Shown one piece after another: positions 7,536 through 15,366 of a stretch of DNA of 58,156 nucleotides. How positions within the stretch are numbered: the first letter of the stretch is position 1; each line of letters begins with the position of its first letter. A model generated the notes under the pieces. The model worked only from the letters and a program-made list of their open reading frames with translations. It had not been told where the DNA came from and searched no databases. The DNA is from an uncultured Clostridia bacterium (GTDB lineage: Bacteria; Bacillota; Clostridia; Christensenellales; Aristaeellaceae): NCBI GenBank assembly GCA_947167215.1, contig CAMVHE010000012.1, positions 1 through 58,156 of the forward strand, in the 5' to 3' direction. A program made the translations under genes and the position numbers.

Positions 7536-7707
7536 GAAATCGCATGCATTATTCTCCGGTTTTCTCCACCCTGGCGTTTCCCTTACGCGGAACATATTCT
7601 GTCCGCCTTCCTGAAGATTTGACAGACTGCCCTTTTCCGGCGCAATGCTTTTTAAGGCTTCCGTTCCGCTCCGGAAGAACCCCCATTTCCCCTGTTCCTT
7701 CTCCTTC

Positions 7708-7736
7708 TTGCATTTTTCCCTGTTTTCGGCTACACT
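7708..7736 (+). promoter_or_regulatory. possible promoter of the secreted thioredoxin-fold gene
   Basis: TTGCAT (7708-7713), 17-base spacer, TACACT (7731-7736), 31 bases before the start codon. Both boxes are weak matches. Confidence 0.4.
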
Positions 7737-7767
7737 CGATTCCATCTTTTCGATAAGGAGATGCTGT

Positions 7768-9204
7768 ATGAAACGCATTCTGCCTCTTTTCCTGTTTCTT
7801 CTCTTTTCCTGCGGCCTTGCAGAAAGTCTCTCTTCTCCTCTCCTTCAGAAGATGGAGGATTTCACCGTCCAATGCATCACGGGACAGGACTGGTCGCTTC
7901 ATGATGCCCTCTCGGAAAAGAAGGGCGTAATGATCTATTTATTTGCCACAAGCTCCTATTCCTGCTTCGAGGATTTTCCGAGAGTGGAAGAAGCCTATCT
8001 GGACTATTCCGGGGAAATCGAGGTCCTTGCCCTTTCCGTCGATCCGGAAGATGATGATTCTCTTCTCTCCGATTATGCAAAGGGTCTCTCCCTGTCCTTC
8101 AGCCTTGCAGGAACCTCTGCACTGACCCGGGAATCCGGCGTTTCGAAGGAGAGTCTTCCCATGCAGCTGTTCATTGACCGCTTTGGAATGATCATTTTCT
8201 CCCACAACGGGCCTATCCCTTCCGCAGGGATTTACCGTAGTCTTTTCGATCACCTCATTGATGAGAATTATACGGAGTCCTATCCATTGCTCTCCCTGCC
8301 TCCGGAAAAAATCCCGTATTCGCCGTTTCCGGAGGATACGGTAGCAGCTGCGCTGAATCTTGAAGACCCATGCATCCGCATCCTTCAGGAAGAGGATTAT
8401 TATCCGTTTCTCCCCTCCGATACATCGGAATTTCCTGGAATCGCTGCCTCCAATACCGGCGCCGACAGTACTGAAGCCCAGATTCTCTTCCGGATCGAAG
8501 CCGAATCTCCCGGTGCTTTCAGCGTAAATTATGAGCTTGTCTCGGAGTCCCCCGGTGACTTTCTGGTTTTCGGCCTTGATGGTGTCCGAAAGAAAGCCCT
8601 CTCAGGCTCCCGCAGCGGTTCCTATTCCATCCCGCTTTCCGAAGGTACGCATACCATCTCCGTAGCATACCGGAAAGATGCGGAGAATTCCGTATCCGTT
8701 GAAACTGCCCGTATCCTCGGCGTTTCCTTTCTGACCGGCGACACAGCCGCTTCCTCGCTGGCCGGAAATCCGTCCTTTCCGTTCTCGGATTACCGCATTT
8801 CCATCGCCAATGGCACGCCTCTAACGCTTTCGGATCCGGACGGATTGCTGAAGACGTATTACGGAGATACCCCTCTTTTCAGCATTGTGTCCAGCGACAG
8901 CGCCCAGATCATTGTCACTGTCCCGGAAGAAACGGATCCGGACTGTTCCTTTTTCTATGATTTTATGACGAATCAATACCGCTGCCTGGCGGATCTGAAA
9001 TGGGGCGATCATTTTATCTACACCTCCTCTCTCCATACAGAGGACTCTGACGAATCCGGGTATTCCCTGATCGTTTTCATCCGTGACTACCTGTCCATGG
9101 ATCTTTCCTATATCATTCTCTTCCCTGACCAGGAGAGTGCGGACTTCTATGCGGAACAGGTTTCCAGGGAATTCGGATATCCTGCCGCCTGGCTCGAACA
9201 ATAA
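7768..9204 (+). CDS. secreted thioredoxin/redoxin-fold protein without a CxxC motif
   Basis: 478 residues. A hydrophobic signal segment at residues 2-18 contains FSCG, a poor lipobox, and GLAES, a possible signal peptidase I site. Residues about 25-150 follow a TlpA/ResA-like redoxin pattern (MIYLFATSSYSCFEDFPRVEE, later ALSVDPEDD and MQLFIDRFGMIIFSHNG), but where WCxxC is expected the sequence has SSYSC, so classical disulfide exchange is unlikely. The remaining 330 residues are beta-rich and unrecognised, probably an extracellular domain. The ATG at 7768 follows AAGGAG by seven bases; the longer frame from 7645 has no support. Confidence 0.75.
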   Translation: MKRILPLFLFLLFSCGLAESLSSPLLQKMEDFTVQCITGQDWSLHDALSEKKGVMIYLFATSSYSCFEDFPRVEEAYLDYSGEIEVLALSVDPEDDDSLLSDYAKGLSLSFSLAGTSALTRESGVSKESLPMQLFIDRFGMIIFSHNGPIPSAGIYRSLFDHLIDENYTESYPLLSLPPEKIPYSPFPEDTVAAALNLEDPCIRILQEEDYYPFLPSDTSEFPGIAASNTGADSTEAQILFRIEAESPGAFSVNYELVSESPGDFLVFGLDGVRKKALSGSRSGSYSIPLSEGTHTISVAYRKDAENSVSVETARILGVSFLTGDTAASSLAGNPSFPFSDYRISIANGTPLTLSDPDGLLKTYYGDTPLFSIVSSDSAQIIVTVPEETDPDCSFFYDFMTNQYRCLADLKWGDHFIYTSSLHTEDSDESGYSLIVFIRDYLSMDLSYIILFPDQESADFYAEQVSREFGYPAAWLEQ

Positions 9205-9211
9205 GAAAAAT

Positions 9212-9263
9212 GCTGTGAAACGGGAACGTCAAGGTTCATTCCCTGTCTCACAGCTTTTCTTTT
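9212..9263 (+). terminator. intrinsic terminator of the thioredoxin-fold gene
   Basis: GCTGTGA pairs with TCACAGC around an imperfect inner stem (CGGGAA with TTCCCTG region), followed by TTTTCTTTT. Confidence 0.7.
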
Positions 9264-9271
9264 GAAAGCCC

Positions 9272-9307
9272 AAAAAATCATGCATCCAAACAGCTTGGAT
9301 GCATGAT
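9272..9307 (-). terminator. intrinsic terminator of the SH3-repeat membrane protein
   Basis: A perfect 13-bp stem (ATCATGCATCCAA with TTGGATGCATGAT) precedes a T run on the minus strand. It sits just past the plus-strand terminator at 9212-9263. Confidence 0.87.
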
Positions 9308-9349
9308 GAATTTCAGGCTTACCTTTTTCTTCTGTTCACGCCGTGCTTC

Positions 9350-10918
9350 TTACTCGGTGTATTCCACCGGTTCCTTATGCGCATCATCGATCTGCATCAC
9401 CTGAATAACATAATCGCGTACATAGCCGTGTACTTTTCCGGTCTCTGTGCTTACCTCATACCATACTTCTCCCTGGTTCATATACACTCCCAGGATAAAG
9501 AGCTTCACGTTTTTGGAAAGCTGACGGACAACCTTGGCATTGGAGACCGGCTTGCTGCGGACATTTGCAGCCCGGTTTGTTGCTGCCCTGCCAATGATTT
9601 CTCTGTCCAGAATGGTATTGCTGGGCGGAAGTTCGGAAGAGGAAACGGAATTCTGCGAAGCTTCCGGAGCCGGGGTCGATGTGGGTGCCGCCGTGGGAAC
9701 GGGAGCAGGAATGACGACTCCTTTATCCAGATTGATCAGGGAAGCAAGGATATACCCCTCGGTTTTGCTGCCGTCCGGGCGTACATGATACCAGATTTTT
9801 CCTTTTTTATCGAATTCTGCCCCAAGAATGTTAACCTTTTTGCCTTCGCGCAGCTGGGTCAGAACCGTGCCATTCATAAACTTGCGGAGATTGGCATCAT
9901 GATTTGTTTTTCCCGTTCCGAGTACGCTCGGATCAATCTCCACCAGCTGAACCTCTTCTGTTCCCGAACTCTCCGGGATTTCCGTCGGTGTCGGCGTATC
10001 GATGGGCTTATCCAGCTTGATGCAGTAATCGCGCATGAAACCTTCAAAATGGGAACTGTCCACCGTGATCCGGTACCAGGTGTTTTTGTCTTTATCGATG
10101 ATCAGTTCATGGATCGTAACTGCTTCACCTTTTTTGATTTCCCGTACTCTTTTCGCCGTAGAAGATGCCGACGCACGCAGGTTGGCATTCCTGTTGGTTG
10201 TTCCGGTTCCAAGAACAGGCGTTGGCGTCGGTTCAGGCGTCGGGCTGGGCGTAGGCGTCGGGGTGGGTGTCGGTGTGGGACTGGGCGTGGGCGTATTGGT
10301 CAGAATAATCGGGAGCGGCGTCATGGTCGGCTGCGGAGTAGGTGTCGGAACAACCGTCGGCATTGGCGTTGGTGTGGGAGCCACTGTCGGAACCGCCGTT
10401 GGCTGTATGGTTATGACAGGTGTCGATGTAGCCGTATCCACCGCGGGGAAGATAACCGGAAGATTCTCTTCCGCATTATACCCGTAATCATCAAAAACCC
10501 CTTCAGGCTCATCATCATAGACAACCTGAGACGGAAGCTCTGTGCTTTCCTCGTCGTCTGCCTGGTAAGTGGTATCACTGGCCGTGCTGTAAGGCAGGCC
10601 CTCTGACTCGGTTACATCCCGGTTGCTAAGAAAATGCCGGGCAAGAAGCAGTGCAATCAGGACAACGACAAGCACCACAACAATAATCAGGAGAATTCTG
10701 GTCAGACCGGAAGAAAACACTCCCCCGCCGCCTTTGCGTTTTCCTGCATTGTCATCGTCTTCCTCGTCCGTATCGTCCTCATCGTCCGTTTCATCCGGCT
10801 CCTCTGCCTCCGGCTCTTCATCCTCCATATCCTCGTACTCATCATCCATCAGGTCATCATAGGGATTATCGCGCTGATTGTTGTCAAAATCATCGGAATC
10901 GAATCTTTTGTTTGTCAT
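9350..10918 (-). CDS. membrane-anchored SH3-repeat protein with acidic and Pro/Thr-rich linkers
   Basis: 522 residues in order: a highly acidic cytoplasmic N-terminus (about 5-57), basic GKRK, one transmembrane helix (about 73-95), a Pro/Thr repeat stalk (about 165-240), then three bacterial SH3-type modules near 240-310, 335-405 and 450-510, each starting with an NxNANLR-like or [10 protein letters not shown] motif. Bacterial SH3 modules usually bind peptidoglycan or cell-surface polymers, so this is a type II wall-reaching protein. The ATG at 10918 has AGGGG upstream; a GTG at 10939 is less likely. It is a single gene with its own terminator. Confidence 0.82.
   Translation of the reverse strand: MTNKRFDSDDFDNNQRDNPYDDLMDDEYEDMEDEEPEAEEPDETDDEDDTDEEDDDNAGKRKGGGGVFSSGLTRILLIIVVVLVVVLIALLLARHFLSNRDVTESEGLPYSTASDTTYQADDEESTELPSQVVYDDEPEGVFDDYGYNAEENLPVIFPAVDTATSTPVITIQPTAVPTVAPTPTPMPTVVPTPTPQPTMTPLPIILTNTPTPSPTPTPTPTPTPSPTPEPTPTPVLGTGTTNRNANLRASASSTAKRVREIKKGEAVTIHELIIDKDKNTWYRITVDSSHFEGFMRDYCIKLDKPIDTPTPTEIPESSGTEEVQLVEIDPSVLGTGKTNHDANLRKFMNGTVLTQLREGKKVNILGAEFDKKGKIWYHVRPDGSKTEGYILASLINLDKGVVIPAPVPTAAPTSTPAPEASQNSVSSSELPPSNTILDREIIGRAATNRAANVRSKPVSNAKVVRQLSKNVKLFILGVYMNQGEVWYEVSTETGKVHGYVRDYVIQVMQIDDAHKEPVEYTE
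10205..10420. repeat. low-complexity Pro/Thr-encoding repeat
   Basis: Imperfect tandem GGCGTCGGTGTGGG-like units encode PTPTP on the minus strand and form the stalk of the SH3-repeat protein. Such tracts vary in length by slippage and also open a spurious glycine/valine-rich frame on the plus strand. Confidence 0.75.
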
Positions 10919-10964
10919 GTTGGTTCCCCTTTCGTCCACTCTATCGATTCAGGCAGTGATCTCC

Positions 10965-11765
10965 TTAACTCACGGCCTGAAGCTTTTCCGTTACTTTGCA
11001 GAAGAAATCTGCATTCCATAGCTGAAGCGCTGCATGATCCCGGATATAGGGATCCACTTCCGCTGCCAGTTTTTTGAAATCAAGTGTCTGGAACTGTCCG
11101 CAGAGCATATCCCGTACCGACTCAATCGTACATGGCTGCGGGGACAGTCTTCCATCTTTTTCCAGCATCCCCTGAAGTCCGGAAAGATTAACCTCCGAAC
11201 CTCTCGATATCTGAAAGATATAATCGTAAAGATCGGTTCCCTTCAGCCGTCTGCTGTTCTGATGCAGAAGACTGCTGATGGTTTCCGCCAGAAGGGTGGG
11301 CGCATCCAGCAGGCAGAGTTCATAGGGTACCGGCAGCAGCCGGTAGCGGTGTTCACATCCGTCCTTCCCTTTCTCCTGATAGATCAATCTGCAGAGCACC
11401 TGTATTTTTTCATCCTCACCGTTCTCGTTAAACTGCAGATTCATGAATCCAGCCGGTCCGGTATCCACCCTTTTCACGGCAACTCCAAAGGAGGCCGCTT
11501 CCTTCAGTACGGAAGGATAATACTTATCAAAAGAAAGCATTTCTCCTTCCTTCTTCGTCACGAATTCCAGCGAGTCAGAAAACCGGTCCAGTCCGTAACA
11601 CAGACGGAGTGCAGTACTTCCGCAAAGAGCGGCCTTTTCAAAGAAACCACTTCTTGCAAGGCCGCACAGGACAATTTCCTGAAAAACCCCCCGAAGCGCA
11701 ACTTTCTCATCCTGTGCAAATTCCCTTGCACGGGTTTTTTTCATCTGTTCCAGTAATGTATTCAT
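10965..11765 (-). CDS. AbiEii-type nucleotidyltransferase toxin
   Basis: 266 residues of the AbiEii/AbiGii toxin family (type IV toxin-antitoxin, phage abortive infection). The nucleotidyltransferase core is visible at residues 49-68: GSTALRL, then LDRFSDSLEF with Asp64 and Glu67 in the metal-binding positions. The C-terminal half is helical, as in the family. The ATG at 11765 overlaps the stop of the upstream AbiEi gene in an ATGA, giving translational coupling with the antitoxin made first. It looks intact. Confidence 0.85.
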   Translation of the reverse strand: MNTLLEQMKKTRAREFAQDEKVALRGVFQEIVLCGLARSGFFEKAALCGSTALRLCYGLDRFSDSLEFVTKKEGEMLSFDKYYPSVLKEAASFGVAVKRVDTGPAGFMNLQFNENGEDEKIQVLCRLIYQEKGKDGCEHRYRLLPVPYELCLLDAPTLLAETISSLLHQNSRRLKGTDLYDYIFQISRGSEVNLSGLQGMLEKDGRLSPQPCTIESVRDMLCGQFQTLDFKKLAAEVDPYIRDHAALQLWNADFFCKVTEKLQAVS

Positions 11766-12346
11766 CCTGCATCCTCCAGTATCTCGCCAAACAGTTTCAG
11801 GTTGCGCGAAGGATAGCATGGAATCAGATTTTTCAGAGTCTTTCTGTCAAGTCTTCGGATCAGTGCACCATCGATTTCATAATGTACTTCCAGGAATTCC
11901 CTTAAGTCCCTTTTGTTCTTGGCCGGAGGCAGCTTGTACAACTGGTCGCAGAGTGCTTTTTCGGGGCTAGCAATCTGGAAGTAGTAATCCCCTTCCTTCT
12001 TCATCTGCACCTCCCTCGGATAAGCAGTTTCCGGCACATCCCGGTACGTAAATCTTCCAAAGGCGTTCTGATAATCCTTTGTCTTCCTTTTTGAAAAGGT
12101 CGCCGACGTGAAGACGGTCACCGCATTCCGTATCAGTCCGTGATATGCAAGTGCATATTCGAAGGACAGATAGGACGGGTTGTAGATACTGCCTGCCAGT
12201 AAATGTCCGGGAGTTTCCGGATTCGTCTCATACACTCCGCGTGTCAGAGGAATCCATTTTCCCTCCCGGACCATTCTGGATAGTTTATTGGCAGGTGCCT
12301 TGTAATCCGATAGCCTTTCCAATATCATGTCTGTCGTCTGTATCAT
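11762..12346 (-). CDS. AbiEi-type antitoxin/transcription regulator
   Basis: 194 residues. An N-terminal winged-helix segment (APANKLSRMVREGKWIPLTRGVYE, about residues 17-40) is followed by the domain with YLSFEYALAYHGLI and the ASPEKALCDQLY motif typical of AbiEi proteins. AbiEi represses its own promoter and counters AbiEii. GAGGTG lies eight bases before the ATG, and a consensus promoter lies just upstream. It overlaps the toxin gene by four bases. Confidence 0.87.
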   Translation of the reverse strand: MIQTTDMILERLSDYKAPANKLSRMVREGKWIPLTRGVYETNPETPGHLLAGSIYNPSYLSFEYALAYHGLIRNAVTVFTSATFSKRKTKDYQNAFGRFTYRDVPETAYPREVQMKKEGDYYFQIASPEKALCDQLYKLPPAKNKRDLREFLEVHYEIDGALIRRLDRKTLKNLIPCYPSRNLKLFGEILEDAG

Positions 12347-12367
12347 CTTTTTGCACCTCTAAATCAC

Positions 12368-12396
12368 ATTATATTACATTTCGCGGAGCAAATCAA
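12368..12396 (-). promoter_or_regulatory. promoter of the AbiE toxin-antitoxin operon
   Basis: On the minus strand TTGATT (12396-12391), 17-base spacer, TATAAT (12373-12368), 22 bases before the AbiEi start. TTGAT occurs twice next to the -35 box (TTGATACTTGATT), a possible AbiEi operator. Confidence 0.82.
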
Positions 12397-12873
12397 GTAT
12401 CAATTTTCGATTTTTTTCTGAAGGGCCGTCTGCTGCCGGCATGAAAAAAGCCGGCCTCCTTTCCGCACCTGCCTCCGTCCTTTCAGATCCGATTTTTCCA
12501 TATATTGTTAAAACAGTTGCATGTTTCAGCAAATCCGAAAAGCCATTTTCCCTTCGGAGGGACCGTAGAAAGCGCGTTCCGTTTCCTCTTTTGTCCCGGT
12601 TTTATCCTTCTCCGGGTTTATCTTTTTCCATTCCATATGACGGAGCATTTCCGAATCTGCTCCAGGAACTTGCATTGTTATCCGAGATACCACAATGGCT
12701 ACCCTGGCCAGATAGGTTCCGTACCGCAGCTAATCCCTTCGCGCTCTTCCGATCTGTCATCCAGTTCATCCACGCTGCACGGAGTTTTCCGCTGCGGCCC
12801 GCTCCATCCTTTCTCTGGCCCCGTCTGCCGTTCCTTTCCGTAACGGTCCTGATCCTTATCTTTCCAAAAACGG
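12397..12873. other. stretch without a supported gene
   Basis: Open frames here (for example the plus-strand frame 12441-12944) lack ribosome sites, show shadow-like composition and run into hairpin sequence. Nothing beyond a GCCGGC inverted repeat around 12435-12456 was recognised. Confidence 0.5.
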
Positions 12874-12913
12874 AAAAAGCCGGAAGATTTTCCTGTTTCC
12901 AGGTTCTTCCGGC
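12874..12913 (-). terminator. orphan terminator-like hairpin
   Basis: GCCGGAAGA (12879-12887) pairs with TCTTCCGGC (12905-12913), with an inner CCTG/CAGG stem, followed by TTTTT on the minus strand. No protein gene ends here; the 180 bases up to the tRNA terminator contain several small hairpins but no gene I can support. Confidence 0.6.
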
Positions 12914-13091
12914 TTCCCTCTTCTGTTCTCCTCTCCGAAACTAAGTCGTGCCGGCTGGCACTTTCCCTTTTCCGAAGTTCTGATTACCGTCTGCGGAAAA
13001 CTGCTTCTGCTGCACTCAGGAGGGGCTTTCCTGCTTTTCACCGGCCTATCCGAAAGCCGGATAAGCTTCCGGTCCGTTCCTTCACAGAAAC

Positions 13092-13119
13092 AAAAAAAGA
13101 GCAGTCATTGGACTGCTCT
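13092..13119 (-). terminator. terminator of the tRNA pair
   Basis: A perfect 9-bp stem (AGAGCAGTC with GACTGCTCT) with a four-base loop is followed by a run of seven Ts on the minus strand, directly after tRNA-Pro. Confidence 0.92.
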
Positions 13120-13122
13120 AGA

Positions 13123-13199
13123 TGGTCGAGGTGACTGGATTTGAACCAGCGACCTTTTGGTCCCGAACCAAACGCGCTACCAAACTGCGCTACACCTCG
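13123..13199 (-). tRNA. tRNA-Pro (CGG anticodon)
   Basis: 77 bases including an encoded CCA. The acceptor stem CGAGGTG pairs with CACCTCG, the D arm contains AGCGCAGTTTGGTAGCGC, the anticodon loop is TTCGGGA with CGG at positions 34-36, and the T arm reads CTGGTTCAAATCCAG. Second gene of a two-tRNA transcript. Confidence 0.95.
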
Positions 13200-13201
13200 A
13201 A

Positions 13202-13277
13202 TGGAGCCAAAGAAGGGACTCGAACCCTTGACCTGCGGTTTACGAAACCGCTGCTCTACCGACTGAGCCACTTTGGC
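13202..13277 (-). tRNA. tRNA-Thr (CGT anticodon)
   Basis: 76 bases including an encoded CCA. GCCAAAG pairs with CTTTGGC, the anticodon stem GCGGT/ACCGC holds the loop TTCGTAA (anticodon CGT), and the T arm reads AAGGGTTCGAGTCCCTT. It precedes tRNA-Pro by two bases. Confidence 0.95.
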
Positions 13278-13299
13278 GTGTTGCTTTCAACAGATTGGT

Positions 13300-13328
13300 A
13301 TTTTATCAAAACCAATTTCTTTTGTCAA
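13300..13328 (-). promoter_or_regulatory. promoter of the tRNA-Thr/tRNA-Pro operon
   Basis: On the minus strand a perfect TTGACA (13328-13323), 17-base spacer, TAAAAT (13305-13300), 23 bases before tRNA-Thr. Confidence 0.92.
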
Positions 13329-13579
13329 CACTTTTTTAAAAATTTTTCGTAACATGAAATTTGGCAAAAAATCGTGAAGTGTTGACAGTCTGTTTCCGGT
13401 CCCTGTGTTGAATTCTGTCCGAAAAGCTGCTTTATCGCCGTACCTCTCCGCCTGCGTAATATTCAAGGATTCCCTCTGCTGCGCTTTTTTTCCTCCGCAC
13501 CCCTGTCCAGGATTGAATTTCAGCACAACGAAGCTGGTGAATTCCTGTTCTTTCTCTTTTTCCATCCCGTTTTCTCTGG
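13329..13579. other. AT-rich intergenic stretch
   Basis: No gene is supported. TGTCAACAC at the tRNA promoter and GTGTTGACA near 13379-13387 form a 9-bp inverted repeat; the second copy supplies a plus-strand TTGACA but no good -10 box follows at the right distance. Confidence 0.45.
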
Positions 13580-13585
13580 TATAAT
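13580..13585 (+). promoter_or_regulatory. possible -10 box of the arabinofuranosidase gene
   Basis: TATAAT 64 bases before the start codon. The -35 position (TTTTTC, 13557-13562) is poor, so an activator may be needed. Confidence 0.45.
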
Positions 13586-13648
13586 GCTCACAAACATCCC
13601 ATCTCTTTTCAGAGCATCCAATAAGATCTTCAAGGAAAGGAATAAGCC

Positions 13649-15157
13649 ATGAAAAAAGCCGCTGTTATTCTTGACCGTGATTACACCATCGCACCAATTG
13701 ACCCGCGCCTCTTCGGTTCCTTCATCGAACACCTCGGGCGGGCGGTCTATGGCGGAATCTATGAGCCCTCCCATCCTACAGCCACACCGGAAGGTTTTCG
13801 TCAGGATGTCATGGGCCTCATCCGCAAGCTCCGCATCCCTGTCATCCGCTACCCGGGTGGAAACTTTGTATCCGGTTTCCGCTGGGAAGATTCCATCGGC
13901 CCTAAGGAAAGCCGTCCGCGCCGTCTGGATCTGGCCTGGGATACGACGGAAACCAACGAAGTCGGTCTGCATGAATTTGTATCTTTCTGCAGGCAGGTAG
14001 ACTCGGAAGTGATGTATGCCGTAAACCTCGGTACCCGCGGGCCTGAAAACGCCAAGGATATCGTTGAATACTGCAATCATCCCTCCGGTACAAAATGGTC
14101 GGATCTGCGCATTCAGAACGGTGCTGCCGAGCCTTTCAACATCCGACTCTGGTGTCTCGGCAACGAGATGGACGGCCCCTGGCAGATGGGCCAGAAGACC
14201 GCCTATGAATACGGCCGTGCCGCAAATGAAGCGGCAAAGCTCATGAAATGGGTAGACCCCAGCATTGAGCTGGTTGCCTGCGGATCCTCCAGTTCCATGA
14301 TGCCTACCTTCGGCGACTGGGAACTGACCATGCTGAATGAGTGCTATGATAACGTTGACTACGTTTCCCTCCATCGCTATTACGGAAAGACCAATATGGA
14401 TACCCCGACCTTCCTGGCAAGCACCATGGACCTTGAGGACTTCATTCGTACCGTCGCTTCCATCTGCGATGCGGTCAAAGGCAAAAAACACTCGAAGAAG
14501 AAGCTGAACCTCTCTTTTGATGAATGGAACGTCTGGTATCACTCTCACGGCCAGGATGCCGAATTGCGCAAGGAGAAGAAATGGGGGCAGGCACTCCCGC
14601 TGCTTCAGGATATCTACACCCTGGAGGATGCCCTTCTTGCAGGATCCATGCTTCTTACTTTCCTGCGCAATGCAGACCGGGTCAAAATCGCCTGCCTTGC
14701 CCAGCTCGTCAACGTCATCGCCCCCATCATGACGCGCAATGGCGGCCCCAGCTGGTGTCAGACCATTTTCTATCCGTTCCTCCATGTATCGAATTACGGC
14801 CGGGGAACGGCCCTGAACGTCCTGGTCGACACGCCGGTCTATGACTGCAGGGAATATGAAAAGGTGCCCGTCGTCGACGCTGCTGCCACCGTGGACAGTA
14901 CCGGCAATGTCACCGTCTTCTGTGTAAACCGGGATCTTCAGGAAGACTGCGTGCTGAAGCTGGATCTCCGCTCCTTCTCTTCTCTCTCAAAGCTCGAGCA
15001 CATCTGTCTCACGCATTCTGATCCGCTTGCCGTCAATACGGAAGAGAATCCTGATAACGTTGTTCCTCATTCAGAAAAGCCCTTGTTCAGCGAAGATGGC
15101 ACCTTTGAAGTCCGTCTTTCCCCGCTCAGCTGGAATGTTTTGAGAATTACAGACTGA
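13649..15157 (+). CDS. alpha-L-arabinofuranosidase, glycoside hydrolase family 51
   Basis: 502 residues, normal for GH51. The (beta/alpha)8 catalytic domain shows the acid/base Glu173 in LGNEMDGPWQ and the nucleophile Glu292 in LSFDEWNVWY, followed by a C-terminal beta domain. The enzyme removes arabinose side chains from arabinoxylan or arabinan oligosaccharides. There is no signal peptide, so it acts in the cytoplasm on imported oligosaccharides. AAGGAA precedes the ATG. It stands alone, with a MATE gene 210 bases downstream and no clear terminator between. Confidence 0.95.
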   Translation: MKKAAVILDRDYTIAPIDPRLFGSFIEHLGRAVYGGIYEPSHPTATPEGFRQDVMGLIRKLRIPVIRYPGGNFVSGFRWEDSIGPKESRPRRLDLAWDTTETNEVGLHEFVSFCRQVDSEVMYAVNLGTRGPENAKDIVEYCNHPSGTKWSDLRIQNGAAEPFNIRLWCLGNEMDGPWQMGQKTAYEYGRAANEAAKLMKWVDPSIELVACGSSSSMMPTFGDWELTMLNECYDNVDYVSLHRYYGKTNMDTPTFLASTMDLEDFIRTVASICDAVKGKKHSKKKLNLSFDEWNVWYHSHGQDAELRKEKKWGQALPLLQDIYTLEDALLAGSMLLTFLRNADRVKIACLAQLVNVIAPIMTRNGGPSWCQTIFYPFLHVSNYGRGTALNVLVDTPVYDCREYEKVPVVDAAATVDSTGNVTVFCVNRDLQEDCVLKLDLRSFSSLSKLEHICLTHSDPLAVNTEENPDNVVPHSEKPLFSEDGTFEVRLSPLSWNVLRITD

Positions 15158-15366
15158 ATTCACAAGGGCAAGAAACGGCATCCCCTCTATTTCCTCCATG
15201 CCTGATTCTGTTATGCCTGTTTGCAGAGTGCTGTTCTGTCCGGCAGCACCTCTGTTTTTTTGTCAGGCCCTGCTTCCGGCTTTACCTATTCCCGGATGAA
15301 TTTCTTACATCCCGCCTCTTTTATCCAATTTAGTTTTTTCAGGAAGGACAGCTCACACCGCTGCTG

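Noticed and set aside
10205-10420. CRISPR-like repeat array
   Set aside because: The repeats are contiguous imperfect triplet-based units inside a coding frame, without unique spacers.
9299-10606. 435-residue plus-strand frame rich in Arg and Gly
   Set aside because: Shadow of the SH3-repeat protein; its odd composition comes from the Pro/Thr repeat DNA.
12874-13091. RNase P RNA or other housekeeping RNA
   Set aside because: AGGAAAG and ACAGAAG words occur on the minus strand, but the length and conserved core of RNase P RNA, SRP RNA and tmRNA are missing.
13520-14785. 421-residue open frame on the minus strand
   Set aside because: Antisense to the GH51 arabinofuranosidase.
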